Of a stretch of DNA of 64,000 nt, positions 43,332-50,624 are shown piece by piece (position 1 is the first letter of the stretch; every line of letters begins with the position of its first letter). The stretch covers positions 3,123,864 through 3,187,863 of the forward strand of contig NZ_JARNTX010000001.1 of the NCBI RefSeq assembly GCF_029433095.1, in the 5' to 3' direction. This DNA comes from Hymenobacter sp. YC55. GTDB lineage: Bacteria > Bacteroidota > Bacteroidia > Cytophagales > Hymenobacteraceae. The notes under the pieces were generated by a model that did no database searches, was not told the origin of the DNA, and worked only from the letters and a program-made list of their open reading frames with translations. A program made the position numbers and the translations under genes.

Positions 43332-43490
43332 ATGATGAAAAAGCTACTCCTTTTGGCTTCCGTAGCCGTTTTGGGTTTGAGCGCATGCAACAAAACGCAC
43401 TGTCCGGCTTATTCTAGCACGAAAGCCGCCAACCGCGTCTCTACACCTATCACGGCCTCCACGGCTACTACTCCAGCAGCCCGTCAGTAA
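43332..43490 (+). CDS. Very small lipoprotein, CPAYSS type, copy 1
   Basis: A 52-residue gene below the usual size limit for gene calling. MMKKLLLLASVAVLGLSAC is a textbook lipoprotein signal, with the lipidated Cys at residue 19. The mature peptide is only ~34 residues: NKTHCPAYSSTKAANRV, then Ser/Thr/Ala/Pro-rich sequence ending in AARQ. A paralogue with the same CPAYSSTK core and the same ending follows at 43698. The ATG at 43332 is used; an ATG one codon later is equally good. Each copy has its own terminator, so each is probably transcribed on its own. Function unknown. Confidence 0.8.
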   Translation: MMKKLLLLASVAVLGLSACNKTHCPAYSSTKAANRVSTPITASTATTPAARQ

Positions 43491-43526
43491 GCCCGAGTAG
43501 AAATACTATTCCGAGTTTCGGAACCT

Positions 43527-43572
43527 AAAAAGGTCAGCTTCTGCTTTATGCGGAAGCTGACCTTTTTCTTTT
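43527..43572 (+). terminator. Intrinsic terminator after mini-lipoprotein copy 1
   Basis: AAAAAGGTCAGCTTC at 43527-43541 pairs with GAAGCTGACCTTTTT at 43553-43567, around TGCTTTATGCG, and is followed by CTTTTGG. Confidence 0.9.
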
Positions 43573-43697
43573 GGTACTTTGTTGGTATCTTCAGAAGGTC
43601 AGAACAATTTCGAGGGTTTGTTAACGTTACCTCCACAGAAAGCGTTACTATATAGCGTTTTGGCCTAACACGAACATTAAAAAAATTGCATTTATAT

Positions 43698-43850
43698 ATG
43701 AAAACAGCTCTGCTTTTTGTTGCCTTAGGCCTTGCTGGTCTTAGCTCTTGCACCACCAAATGTCCTGCTTACAGCAGCACTAAACCCGCTACGCAGGTTG
43801 CTTCGCCAGTTACGGCGAGCGTCGCTCAACCCACTGTAGCGCGGCAGTAA
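43698..43850 (+). CDS. Very small lipoprotein, CPAYSS type, copy 2
   Basis: A 50-residue paralogue of the gene at 43332. The signal is MKTALLFVALGLAGLSSC, with the lipidated Cys at residue 18, then TTKCPAYSSTKPATQVASPV and a Thr/Ala/Val-rich end finishing in VARQ. The two mature peptides align over nearly their whole length, sharing a second Cys, the PAYSSTK core, a PxTAS segment and a C-terminal ARQ. The second Cys could pair across two molecules or bind a metal or haem. It is followed by a strong terminator. Conservation of codons encoding the same residues with different bases argues for selection on protein. Confidence 0.8.
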   Translation: MKTALLFVALGLAGLSSCTTKCPAYSSTKPATQVASPVTASVAQPTVARQ

Positions 43851-43870
43851 AAGTCACGTCGTTACGTAAA

Positions 43871-43912
43871 GCAGAAAGCCGACTTCTCGTTGTAGAAGTC
43901 GGCTTTCTGCTT
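43871..43912 (+). terminator. Intrinsic terminator after mini-lipoprotein copy 2
   Basis: GCAGAAAGCCGACTTC at 43871-43886 pairs perfectly with GAAGTCGGCTTTCTGC at 43895-43910 (loop TCGTTGTA). The T run lies inside the stem, as in the other terminators of this window. Confidence 0.88.
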
Positions 43913-43953
43913 ATGGGGAGTTATGAATTGGTTGCTCTCATATACAAGAGCCA

Positions 43954-44065
43954 TAGGCTGTAGCACGAAGCCTGAGCTTCGCGTTTCGTGGAACGATTGA
44001 CAATGCTACGACGTGGTTTCAGTCGTGCAACTATGCGCGAAGCTCAGGCTTCGTGCTACAGCCTA
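43954..44065. repeat. 30-bp perfect inverted repeat (GTAGCACGAAGCCTGAGC family)
   Basis: The 30 bases at 43954-43983 (starting TAGGCTGTAGCACGAAGCC) are the exact reverse complement of 44036-44065, with a 52-base centre between. The right arm overlaps the last codon of the GmhB-like gene: its stop codon TAG (44065-44063 on the minus strand) is formed by the end of the repeat. The element has no coding capacity and looks like a second small dispersed element family; no second copy was found in this window. Confidence 0.85.
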
Positions 44066-44578
44066 CGAACTTAATATTAGCTGCACAGCCGCTGGCAAAT
44101 CTTTCACTCGCGGTTGATATTGCACCACTTCTTCTTCGCCGACGAGGATGCTGCGCACGCCAGCCTTTCTACCAGCTTCCATATCCCGGTACCGGTCGCC
44201 GACCATCCAGCATTGCGCAGGGTCGAGGTGGAAACGAGCAAGTCCTTTCTCTAGCATCAACGAATCGGGCTTGCGGAGCAACGACTCCGAAACGCTCGGA
44301 TGGGCTGGTGCGAAATACAGCGCATCCAGCAAATTGCCACAAGCCGCTTGCAGTTTAGCATGACAGGCGCGCACGTCGGCTGCGGTGTAGAGGCCTTTGG
44401 CAATACCTGCTTGATTGGTAACCACGATTAGGTAATAGCCTGCCTGCTTGAGTTGCGCCAGACTTTCGGGCACTCCTTCCATGACAACAAACTTATCTGG
44501 CTGCCACACATAATCCCCGATTTCGTGGTTCAAGACGCCGTCCCGGTCCAGGAAAACGGCTTTGTTGGTAGCAGGCAT
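44063..44578 (-). CDS. HAD-family phosphatase, GmhB-like (heptose 1,7-bisphosphate 7-phosphatase)
   Basis: A 171-residue HAD-IIIA hydrolase starting at the ATG at 44578 (MPATNKAVFLDRDGVLNHE), which sets the catalytic Asp pair (DxD) near the N-terminus as in GmhB; the upstream open frame is not protein-like. LIVVTNQAGIAKGLYTAADV (~52-71) is motif II, and CWMVGDRYRDMEAGRKAGV (~131-149) supplies the metal-binding Asp. FAPAHPS lies where GmhB has its zinc-binding cysteines, yet this protein lacks the Cys-x-His-Cys set, so substrate preference is uncertain. It would act in ADP-heptose synthesis for lipopolysaccharide. The stop codon lies within the inverted repeat. Confidence 0.82.
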   Translation of the reverse strand: MPATNKAVFLDRDGVLNHEIGDYVWQPDKFVVMEGVPESLAQLKQAGYYLIVVTNQAGIAKGLYTAADVRACHAKLQAACGNLLDALYFAPAHPSVSESLLRKPDSLMLEKGLARFHLDPAQCWMVGDRYRDMEAGRKAGVRSILVGEEEVVQYQPRVKDLPAAVQLILSS

Positions 44579-44749
44579 GGCGCTGGGTTGGTGAAACGCG
44601 GAAGTTTGGTCGTAAACGAAGCGCGAATTTGGTTGTTTTCTTTGTTCTGTGACGGAAAGCTTCCGCCTCAGAACGAAATGTAGTGCAGCTTTGCATTCGG
44701 CACTGTTAATACCTCCTTCGTTCGCCGTTTTATCACTCACCACTTCCCC

Positions 44750-46117
44750 ATGACCATAGCTATCCTAGGCGGCGGTATTTCGGGCCTCACACTGGCATGG
44801 CAGCTTCAGAAAGCCGGCATTGCCTACGATTTATTTGAAGCCGAAGCCACGCCGGGTGGCTCGCTTGCCTCGGTGCAGCACCAAGATGGGTATTTGCTCG
44901 AAACTGGCCCCAACTCGTTGCAACTAAGCGACGAACTGCTGGAGCTAATTACCGAGCTAGACCTAACCGACGAAATTCAGGATGCGGCCGAAGTAAGCAA
45001 GCACCGCTACGTGCTGCGCAATGGCCGTTATCAGCAACTGCCTAGCTCACCGCCCGCTCTGCTTACCAACGGTTTTTTCAGTTGGAAAGCAAAGTTCAAC
45101 ATCCTGCGGGAGCTGAACCGCCCTGCCGCCCCACTGGACCCCAACGAAACGGTAGCCGCTTTTTTTCGCCGCCGCTTCGGACCCGAGATTGTCGACTACG
45201 CCGTCAATCCCTTCATTTCCGGTATCTATGCCGGCGACCCGGCACAACTCTTAATTCACAAGACGTTTAGCAAAGTGGCGGCTCTAGAGCAGCAATACGG
45301 CTCGGTGTTGCGCGGCTTGGCTAAATCCGGGGGTAGTGCCGGGCGGCGCCGCATTATCACGCTGCGCAACGGCATTCAACACCTTACCGATACGTTGGCG
45401 GCACGCCTCACCCACCGTCACCCCGGCCAGCGAGTGCAGGCCTTGCACCGAACCGCCGATGGCCGCTACCAGGTACACACCTCGGCGGGCTCCAACGGCG
45501 GCTTTGCCTACGATGCGGTAGTACTATCGTTGCCGGCTTTTGCGGCTGCCCCTTTGCTACAACCGCACTTCCCGGAAGCGGCGGCGGCGCTAGCGGCAGT
45601 ACAATACCCTCCCATGGCTGCTGTATATACCGCCTACCGCCGCGAGGATGTGGGCCACCCACTCAACGGATTTGGGGCGCTCAACCCTAAGGTGGAGCGT
45701 CCTTACGCTGCGGGCAGCATCTGGACCAGTTCTATCTACCCCAACCGGGTACCCACCGGGCAGGTGCTGTTCACCACTTTTGTGGGCGGCTCGCAATACG
45801 AAGAGCATGCCCTGCAACCGGAAGCCGCGCAAAAAGCGGCGGTGCACGAAGAGCTGAGCCGCTTTTACGCCATCAAAGCGGCGCAACCCCTCTGGCAATA
45901 CCGATACCTCTGGAAAAAGGCCATTCCGCAGTACGACCAGCACATTGTAGCCGCTCACGACACGACTGATGCGCTGCAAACACAGGGCATTTGGAGCGTG
46001 GCCAACTGGCGCGGCGGCGTAGGCGTGCCCGACTGTATCCGCCACGCCCGCACTGTTGCTAAGCAGCTTATAGAGAGCAGCAAGCAGTTGAAACAGCAGC
46101 CGTTGCCCTCAGCTTAA
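44750..46117 (+). CDS. hemG: Protoporphyrinogen oxidase (oxygen-dependent, FAD)
   Basis: A 455-residue flavoprotein that oxidises protoporphyrinogen IX to protoporphyrin IX in haem synthesis. The FAD dinucleotide motif opens the protein: ILGGGISGLTLAWQLQKAG (~4-22), followed by the acidic DLFEAEATPGGSLAS. LLETGPNSLQLSDELLELI (~45-63), FINPFISGIYAGDP-like VNPFISGIYAGDPAQLLI and GLAKSGGSAGRRRIITLRNG match HemY/PPOX. The C-terminal FAD segment is WSVANWRGGVGVPDCIRHA (~416-434). The name hemY is used for the same family in Gram-positives. Convergent with the DUF4097 gene; a long-range 9-bp stem (46124-46132 with 46188-46196) lies between them. Confidence 0.92.
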   Translation: MTIAILGGGISGLTLAWQLQKAGIAYDLFEAEATPGGSLASVQHQDGYLLETGPNSLQLSDELLELITELDLTDEIQDAAEVSKHRYVLRNGRYQQLPSSPPALLTNGFFSWKAKFNILRELNRPAAPLDPNETVAAFFRRRFGPEIVDYAVNPFISGIYAGDPAQLLIHKTFSKVAALEQQYGSVLRGLAKSGGSAGRRRIITLRNGIQHLTDTLAARLTHRHPGQRVQALHRTADGRYQVHTSAGSNGGFAYDAVVLSLPAFAAAPLLQPHFPEAAAALAAVQYPPMAAVYTAYRREDVGHPLNGFGALNPKVERPYAAGSIWTSSIYPNRVPTGQVLFTTFVGGSQYEEHALQPEAAQKAAVHEELSRFYAIKAAQPLWQYRYLWKKAIPQYDQHIVAAHDTTDALQTQGIWSVANWRGGVGVPDCIRHARTVAKQLIESSKQLKQQPLPSA

Positions 46118-46213
46118 AACAGCACATCCTCCGAGCCAGAGCGTGCTTGCAACAACTTCATTGTTGTCGTTGGCACCCTGCTAGCGTGGAGGATGTACTG
46201 CTTCGAGCGGGTT

Positions 46214-47068
46214 CTACTTCGCCTTGCGGATATAGATGTTGCCGTGCAGGGTCTTCATCATGATTTCGGCACCGCCCCCGTTGATTTTCCCGTAGGTCCA
46301 ATTGTCGACGGTCACGCGGGACATGCCTCCCTGGTTGGTGCGCGCCACGTTGGCGGCGGTTTTCTCAGTTACCAGGTCGAAGTCGGAGTAGATGTCCCCG
46401 TAGTCGGATTTGAGCTTCAGTCCTGCTTTGGCAGTGCTTGGCAGCGTGATATCAACTTGGCCATTCACGGTAGAAAAGGCCATAGGAGCACCAGCAGTTA
46501 CATTTTTGAACGTAGCTTTTATCGCGCCGTTCACGGTGTTGGCCACGGCCGAACCCGACACTTGGTTTAGCTGAATGGCGCCGTTGACATTGCTGACTTC
46601 CAATTCGCCCGCCACGTTTTCAACCGTAATGTCGCCGTGTTGCACCGTGCCGACTTGCAACGAGAACCGCTGGGGCACTTTAATCACCAAATCGATGGGG
46701 TTCTTCCAGGAATTGGTTTTGATGGACACCTCGTTGTTGTTTTCGTCGGCGGTGAGGTCGAAGCTGTTGCTGGTTTCTATGCGTTTCATGCCCGCCGCAG
46801 CAGCTGGAGCGTTCCGGTTCGACTGGCGGCCGGCGCGGGAAGTGGCGTCAATCACCACGTCCTTACCGCTGTAGCCTACCACGGTAATCGAGCCGCCGAC
46901 TAGCTTCACGCTCACTAGGCCAGGTTTGCCAGGGTTGCTAAGAGCCACCACAATTTGTTCTTTGTTGGTCGTCTGGGCCGCAGCCGGCAGCGAGGCGCCA
47001 AGCAGCATCGTTAGGCAAAAGCTTCCTATAAGGTTGCGCAAGGTGGTTGATGTATAAGGGGTATTCAT
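46214..47068 (-). CDS. DUF4097 beta-strand repeat protein, exported (second of a pair)
   Basis: A 284-residue secreted protein. Signal region: IGSFCLTMLLGASLPAAAQ (~13-31). The mature part is a right-handed beta-helix-like DUF4097 domain with short strands such as VVDGKDVVIDATSR-type repeats, IKVPQRFSLQVGTVQHGDI, VENVAGELEVSNVNGAIQL and GAIKATFKNV, and ends with LHGNIYIRKAK. Such proteins are thought to be cell-envelope adhesin-like factors; no enzymatic role is known. Its start overlaps the stop of the paralogue upstream by four bases (47065-47068), so the two are translationally coupled. It is the last gene of the ECF operon. Confidence 0.85.
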   Translation of the reverse strand: MNTPYTSTTLRNLIGSFCLTMLLGASLPAAAQTTNKEQIVVALSNPGKPGLVSVKLVGGSITVVGYSGKDVVIDATSRAGRQSNRNAPAAAAGMKRIETSNSFDLTADENNNEVSIKTNSWKNPIDLVIKVPQRFSLQVGTVQHGDITVENVAGELEVSNVNGAIQLNQVSGSAVANTVNGAIKATFKNVTAGAPMAFSTVNGQVDITLPSTAKAGLKLKSDYGDIYSDFDLVTEKTAANVARTNQGGMSRVTVDNWTYGKINGGGAEIMMKTLHGNIYIRKAK

Positions 47069-47934
47069 TTGGGTTGCTGTTTGATGGTTACGCTGCCATT
47101 GATGGTTTCGAAGCGGAAATCTTTACCGCCTTTCCCCAACCGCAGGACTGTATCCTTGGTGAGTTTGTATTGGGTGCCGCCGCCAGCACTTTCTTTGTTT
47201 TGGGTGACTTGCACGGGCAGCGTTTCCGCATTCGGAAAGTCAGTGTATAGCTCGCCGTGCATGGCTTTGAAGTGAATATCCGCCGACAAATCTGCGGGGT
47301 AGGTCACCTTGATTTGGCCGTTGATGGTGTTGTAGGACGATGGGCCGGGCGGGTTGGCGGCGTAGGTGGCCTCCAGGTTGCCGTTGATGGTGCGGGCTTT
47401 AGTGGCGCCTTTTATGTTGCGCAAAGTCACGGGCCCGTTCACGTTGTAAGCATTCATCTTACCCGTGACATCCTGCACCAGCACAGCCCCGTTGTTTACA
47501 GTCGATACGTGCAGGTTCATCTGGTAGGGCACCTTTACCACGTAGTTGAAGGTATAGCGGTACTCGATGTCCTGGTGGTTGATGTTCTGGTTGCGCCGTG
47601 GCCGCGAATCGAACGGCGCTTTCATGTAGGCTATTAGGCTGTCGTTGCGCTGAATGAAGTCGAGTTGTGCCTCCTTCTTGCCTACTTCCAGCGTTTGGGC
47701 GTCATCGGCCCGGATGATTTTCGTGACTTCAATTACCACTTTGTTGCCAGCGTAGCCTTGCACGCTCACGGCCCCGTCGATGTTGTACAAGGCAAAGGTG
47801 TTGCGGCTGGCATCGGTCGTCAGCGTGAACTCCTTGCTGATTTGCTCTTTAGACTCACTTTTTTGGGCCCACAACTGGCAGCTAGACAATAGTACGAGCA
47901 GCCCGATCAGGCCGGGGATGATGGAGCGTTTCAT
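47065..47934 (-). CDS. DUF4097 beta-strand repeat protein, exported (first of a pair)
   Basis: A 289-residue paralogue of the following gene. The N-terminus is a signal peptide, IPGLIGLLVLLSSCQLWAQ; the Cys could make it a lipoprotein, though AQ also gives a good signal-peptidase I site. The beta repeats include FALYNIDGAVSVQGYAGNK, MNLHVSTVNNGAVLVQDVTG, KMNAYNVNGPVTLRNIKGAT and ATYAANPPGPSSYNTINGQI, the diagnostic DUF4097 ladder. Its start lies inside the coding region of the anti-sigma gene, which extends 53 bases past it. The pair is presumably the output of the ECF system. Confidence 0.85.
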   Translation of the reverse strand: MKRSIIPGLIGLLVLLSSCQLWAQKSESKEQISKEFTLTTDASRNTFALYNIDGAVSVQGYAGNKVVIEVTKIIRADDAQTLEVGKKEAQLDFIQRNDSLIAYMKAPFDSRPRRNQNINHQDIEYRYTFNYVVKVPYQMNLHVSTVNNGAVLVQDVTGKMNAYNVNGPVTLRNIKGATKARTINGNLEATYAANPPGPSSYNTINGQIKVTYPADLSADIHFKAMHGELYTDFPNAETLPVQVTQNKESAGGGTQYKLTKDTVLRLGKGGKDFRFETINGSVTIKQQPK

Positions 47935-48799
47935 GGTAGGTCTTGGGAGTTGAGATGGAAGATTTGGTAGGCTGCCCGTCCGACAATGACTTCAGGCTTT
48001 CTTGGATTTTGCTTTTCACGGCCTCGTTCAGGTCAGGCTGGGCCAGCAGGCGGCGCAACGGCTGCACCGAGCGTTTGTCTTGCAGTTGCACCATCACATC
48101 GGCCAGTGCCGATTGCACCAGCGGCGACTCCTGCTGCGGCAAGGCCTGCACCAGCCCAAGCCGTACGGCTGGGTCGTAGGCCAGGGCTGCCAAAGCTTCC
48201 AGCGTAGCGAGGCGCACGTTCACGTTCTCGTCGTGGTTTAGTGTGCTTAGCAGCGCCTCCACTACTCTTGGGTTAGCACTGCTTAGCTCTTTGGTGTAGC
48301 TCACGGCCCGTAGGCGCTCGGTAGCCGACGGATTTTCGATGAGCGTGAGCAGCATTACCTGCTGCATTTTCTCTACTTGCTTGCTCAGCGAGGCAAGTTG
48401 CTGCTGGTCGGTGCTCGTGGATGCATTGCGGTTGGTGAGCCACCACCCGGCTGCCAGCCCTACCCCTACTAAGCAGAGGCTATACGCCAGTTGCACCACG
48501 GGCCGCGGTATCACCAGCGCCTGCAACCACTGCCGCAGACCAGCTAACGAGTATTTGGAGGCAGCCGTTTCTTCCTCTTTGTAAGAAGCCAGCATCGAGT
48601 AGAAGGCTGGGCGCATATTTTCGCTTGGCTCTGGCACCCGTACGCTAGCGAGCGTGTGCCACATATGCTGCATGGTTTCAAGCTCCTCCTGGCACGCCGG
48701 GCAATGCGCCAGGTGGGCCCGCAAGGCGTCCTGCTCCGCCGCTGGTAGCTGCTGGTTCAGGTAGTCGATCAACTTATTTTCAGCTTGTTCGCAATTCAT
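47882..48799 (-). CDS. Anti-sigma factor with zinc finger, one membrane helix and HEAT-like repeats
   Basis: A 305-residue protein from the ATG at 48799 (MNCEQAENKLIDYLNQQLP). The N-terminal anti-sigma zinc finger has the HxxxCxxC core, LRAHLAHCPACQEEL (~27-41). A single membrane helix (LAYSLCLVGVGLAAGWWL) follows near residue 120. The periplasmic C-terminal part has leucine-rich helices resembling HEAT repeats: PRVVEALLSTLNHDENVNVR, LATLEALAALAYDPAVRLGL and VQSALADVMVQLQDKRS. The last residues, rich in His, Pro and Arg, are read from DNA that also encodes the start of the next gene. It binds the sigma factor encoded upstream and releases it in response to an envelope signal. Confidence 0.88.
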   Translation of the reverse strand: MNCEQAENKLIDYLNQQLPAAEQDALRAHLAHCPACQEELETMQHMWHTLASVRVPEPSENMRPAFYSMLASYKEEETAASKYSLAGLRQWLQALVIPRPVVQLAYSLCLVGVGLAAGWWLTNRNASTSTDQQQLASLSKQVEKMQQVMLLTLIENPSATERLRAVSYTKELSSANPRVVEALLSTLNHDENVNVRLATLEALAALAYDPAVRLGLVQALPQQESPLVQSALADVMVQLQDKRSVQPLRRLLAQPDLNEAVKSKIQESLKSLSDGQPTKSSISTPKTYHETLHHPRPDRAARTIV

Positions 48800-48809
48800 G
48801 ACCTTCCCT

Positions 48810-49403
48810 TCAATTTTCAATTCGCAGGTATATTTTCTTTAGCTCGTTCATGGCCCGGTGCACGCGGACTTTCACGGCGCCTTCGCTGGTGTTCAGTACT
48901 CGGGCTATTTCCTCGTACTTCAACTCCTGAAAGCGGCTTAGCACCAACACCTCGCGGTTATCGGGGCTTAGCTTTTCCAAGGCGCGGTGCAGGGTAGCTA
49001 CTTCCTGCTCCTTTTGCAGCCCCTCATCGGCATGGGCGCCGCCGCTGATTTGTTCGGCCAGGTCGGCTACGTCGGTGTGGTGGGTAGCGTGCCGGTTTTT
49101 CTTGACGTGGTCGGCCAGTACGTTGCGGGCCAAGTGGTACATCCAAGACCGAAACTCACCCTCCCCCGTGTAGGTATGGCGGTACTTGAGCATGCGGTAA
49201 AACACGTTCTGCACCAAGTCTTCGCTGGCGTCGGCCCGCCCGAGCATATGGTAAAGAAAACCGAATAGCTTGCGGTGGTAGCGCTCGAAGAGCAAGCCCA
49301 TCCGGTCTACTTCCCCGGCCTTCACCCGGAGCATAAGCGCGTTGTCTGATAGCGAATCCAACCCGATGAGAGTGAGTTTTTTGAGGTATTTGATTGTGGA
49401 CAC
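48810..49403 (-). CDS. ECF RNA polymerase sigma-70 factor
   Basis: A 197-residue extracytoplasmic-function sigma factor. Region 2 is visible as LFGFLYHMLGRADASEDLVQ (~49-68), then NVFYRMLKYRHTYTGEG and FRSWMYHLARNVLADHVKKN (~84-103). Region 4 is REVLVLSRFQELKYEEIARV (~150-169) with the recognition helix TSEGAVKVRVHRAMNELKKI. The open frame begins with a GTG at 49403; an ATG at 49334 is a possible later start. The anti-sigma factor follows after ten bases and two DUF4097 genes after that, so the four genes form one operon, probably autoregulated. Confidence 0.93.
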   Translation of the reverse strand: MSTIKYLKKLTLIGLDSLSDNALMLRVKAGEVDRMGLLFERYHRKLFGFLYHMLGRADASEDLVQNVFYRMLKYRHTYTGEGEFRSWMYHLARNVLADHVKKNRHATHHTDVADLAEQISGGAHADEGLQKEQEVATLHRALEKLSPDNREVLVLSRFQELKYEEIARVLNTSEGAVKVRVHRAMNELKKIYLRIEN

Positions 49404-49740
49404 CGCACCACTTGGAGAAGGTTACAGCAAAGCAGCAATTAATTTTTCCGAGTTGAATTGCAGTTTGCGGTACACTTGGAATTTAAAAGCTTTTCCAGGC
49501 TGTTAAGCAGGAAAATACCAGTTTTGCTTTCCCTGCAAAAAGCATTTGCCCGTTCCTCAAGAGCTTTATTTACACTTTAATTCCGACGGAAATTGCAACC
49601 TGTGTTGTTCACAGGTGTATCATAAGAGAAACACACGCTATCCTCTTCCTTATCAGCTTTTCCTCTGGTTTTCTGCGTGTTCAGACTATAAGACCGAACT
49701 CGACGCTATACCTACTCGCAAAGTCTGCTTTCTTGTGTAT
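49404..49740. other. Gene-free region upstream of the ECF operon and the mannosyltransferase
   Basis: Divergent spacer without a supported gene, AT-rich compared with its neighbours. The leftward ECF promoter should be here, but no sequence could be picked with confidence. The rightward promoter is at its end (49741-49768). Confidence 0.45.
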
Positions 49741-49768
49741 TTGTACTCATATCTAACTTCTATCTTTG
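49741..49768 (+). promoter_or_regulatory. Bacteroidota-type promoter giving a near-leaderless mannosyltransferase message
   Basis: TTG at 49741-49743, a 17-base spacer and TATCTTTG at 49761-49768 form one of the best promoters in the window. The ATG of the next gene is at 49773, only four bases after the -7 box, so transcription would start at or within a few bases of the start codon. Confidence 0.75.
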
Positions 49769-49772
49769 GCCA

Positions 49773-50561
49773 ATGAATGATGGGCTCGTCTTGATTCCAA
49801 CCTATAATGAGAGAGAAAATGTAGAGTTAATTCTCCGCAAGGTCTTCTCATTGTCCAAGGCATTCGACGTGCTTATCATCGATGATAGTTCGCCGGATGG
49901 CACGGCTGCTATTGTGCGGAGCTTGGCTGCCGAGTTTCCGAACCAACTGTTTCTGGAGGAACGCAAAGGCAAGCTCGGGTTGGGCACGGCCTATATCCAC
50001 GGCTTCCGCTGGGCCTTAGCGCACGGCTATCAGTACATCTTCGAGATGGATGCCGACTTCTCGCACAATCCTGAAGACTTAGTGCGCCTCTATGATGCCT
50101 GCGCCCACCAGGGTTACGACCTCGCCATTGGCTCACGCTACATTCAGGGCGTCAACGTAGTGAACTGGCCCATGGGCCGGGTGTTGATGTCGTGGTTTGC
50201 TTCAGCCTACGTGCGCTTTATTACCGGCATGCCCATCATGGATGCCACGGCCGGCTTCAAGTGCTACACGGCCCGTGTACTGCGCACCATCCAGCTCGAC
50301 CGGATTCATTTTGTAGGCTACGCTTTCCAGATCGAAATGAAATGGCTGGCATACAAATACGGTTTCCGCATTAAGGAGGTCCCAATTATCTTCACCGACC
50401 GTACGCGGGGCACATCCAAAATGAGCAAGGGGATATTTAAAGAGGCGTTTTGGGGAGTTATCAAGATGAAAATTGATAGTTGGTTCCGCCGCTTCCAGCC
50501 TGTGCAGCCCACTACTCCGGTATCCGCTTCCGTCGCAACCTCAGCGCCCGAAACCCGGTAA
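49773..50561 (+). CDS. Polyprenol monophosphomannose synthase (GT2)
   Basis: A 262-residue GT-A glycosyltransferase related to dolichol-phosphate mannosyltransferase. It starts MNDGLVLIPTYNERENVELI; the donor-binding motif is VLIIDDSSPDGTA (~31-43); YIFEMDADFSHNPEDL (~89-104) holds the metal-binding DxD; DATAGFKCYTARVL and GYAFQIEMKWLAYKYGFRI complete the family. There is no C-terminal membrane domain, as in the short bacterial synthases. It makes polyprenyl-phosphate-mannose (or another hexose) for membrane glycosyltransferases such as the GT39 enzyme at 10654. The stronger promoter signal directly before it suggests steady expression. Confidence 0.9.
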   Translation: MNDGLVLIPTYNERENVELILRKVFSLSKAFDVLIIDDSSPDGTAAIVRSLAAEFPNQLFLEERKGKLGLGTAYIHGFRWALAHGYQYIFEMDADFSHNPEDLVRLYDACAHQGYDLAIGSRYIQGVNVVNWPMGRVLMSWFASAYVRFITGMPIMDATAGFKCYTARVLRTIQLDRIHFVGYAFQIEMKWLAYKYGFRIKEVPIIFTDRTRGTSKMSKGIFKEAFWGVIKMKIDSWFRRFQPVQPTTPVSASVATSAPETR

Positions 50562-50586
50562 AGCCCGTAGTGTTAGGGTATCCCGC

Positions 50587-50615
50587 TTGCACTTTGCGGG
50601 TTAAGTGTATCTTGC
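50587..50615 (+). promoter_or_regulatory. Probable promoter of the TerC gene
   Basis: TTG at 50587-50589, an 18-base spacer and TATCTTGC at 50608-50615; the -7 box has two deviations from TAnnTTTG. The start codon follows at 50625, so the leader would be very short here too. Confidence 0.45.
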
Positions 50616-50624
50616 CACCGTCGC

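Noticed and set aside
43433..43446. CGCGTCTCTACACC shared between mini-lipoprotein copy 1 and the palindrome at 34455-34488
   Set aside because: The lipoprotein stretch aligns residue by residue with copy 2, so the match to the palindrome is most likely chance.
46120..46200. Long-range stem between hemG and the convergent DUF4097 gene as a terminator
   Set aside because: The 9-bp stem (46124-46132 with 46188-46196) has a loop of 55 bases and no T run, so it was not listed as a separate terminator.
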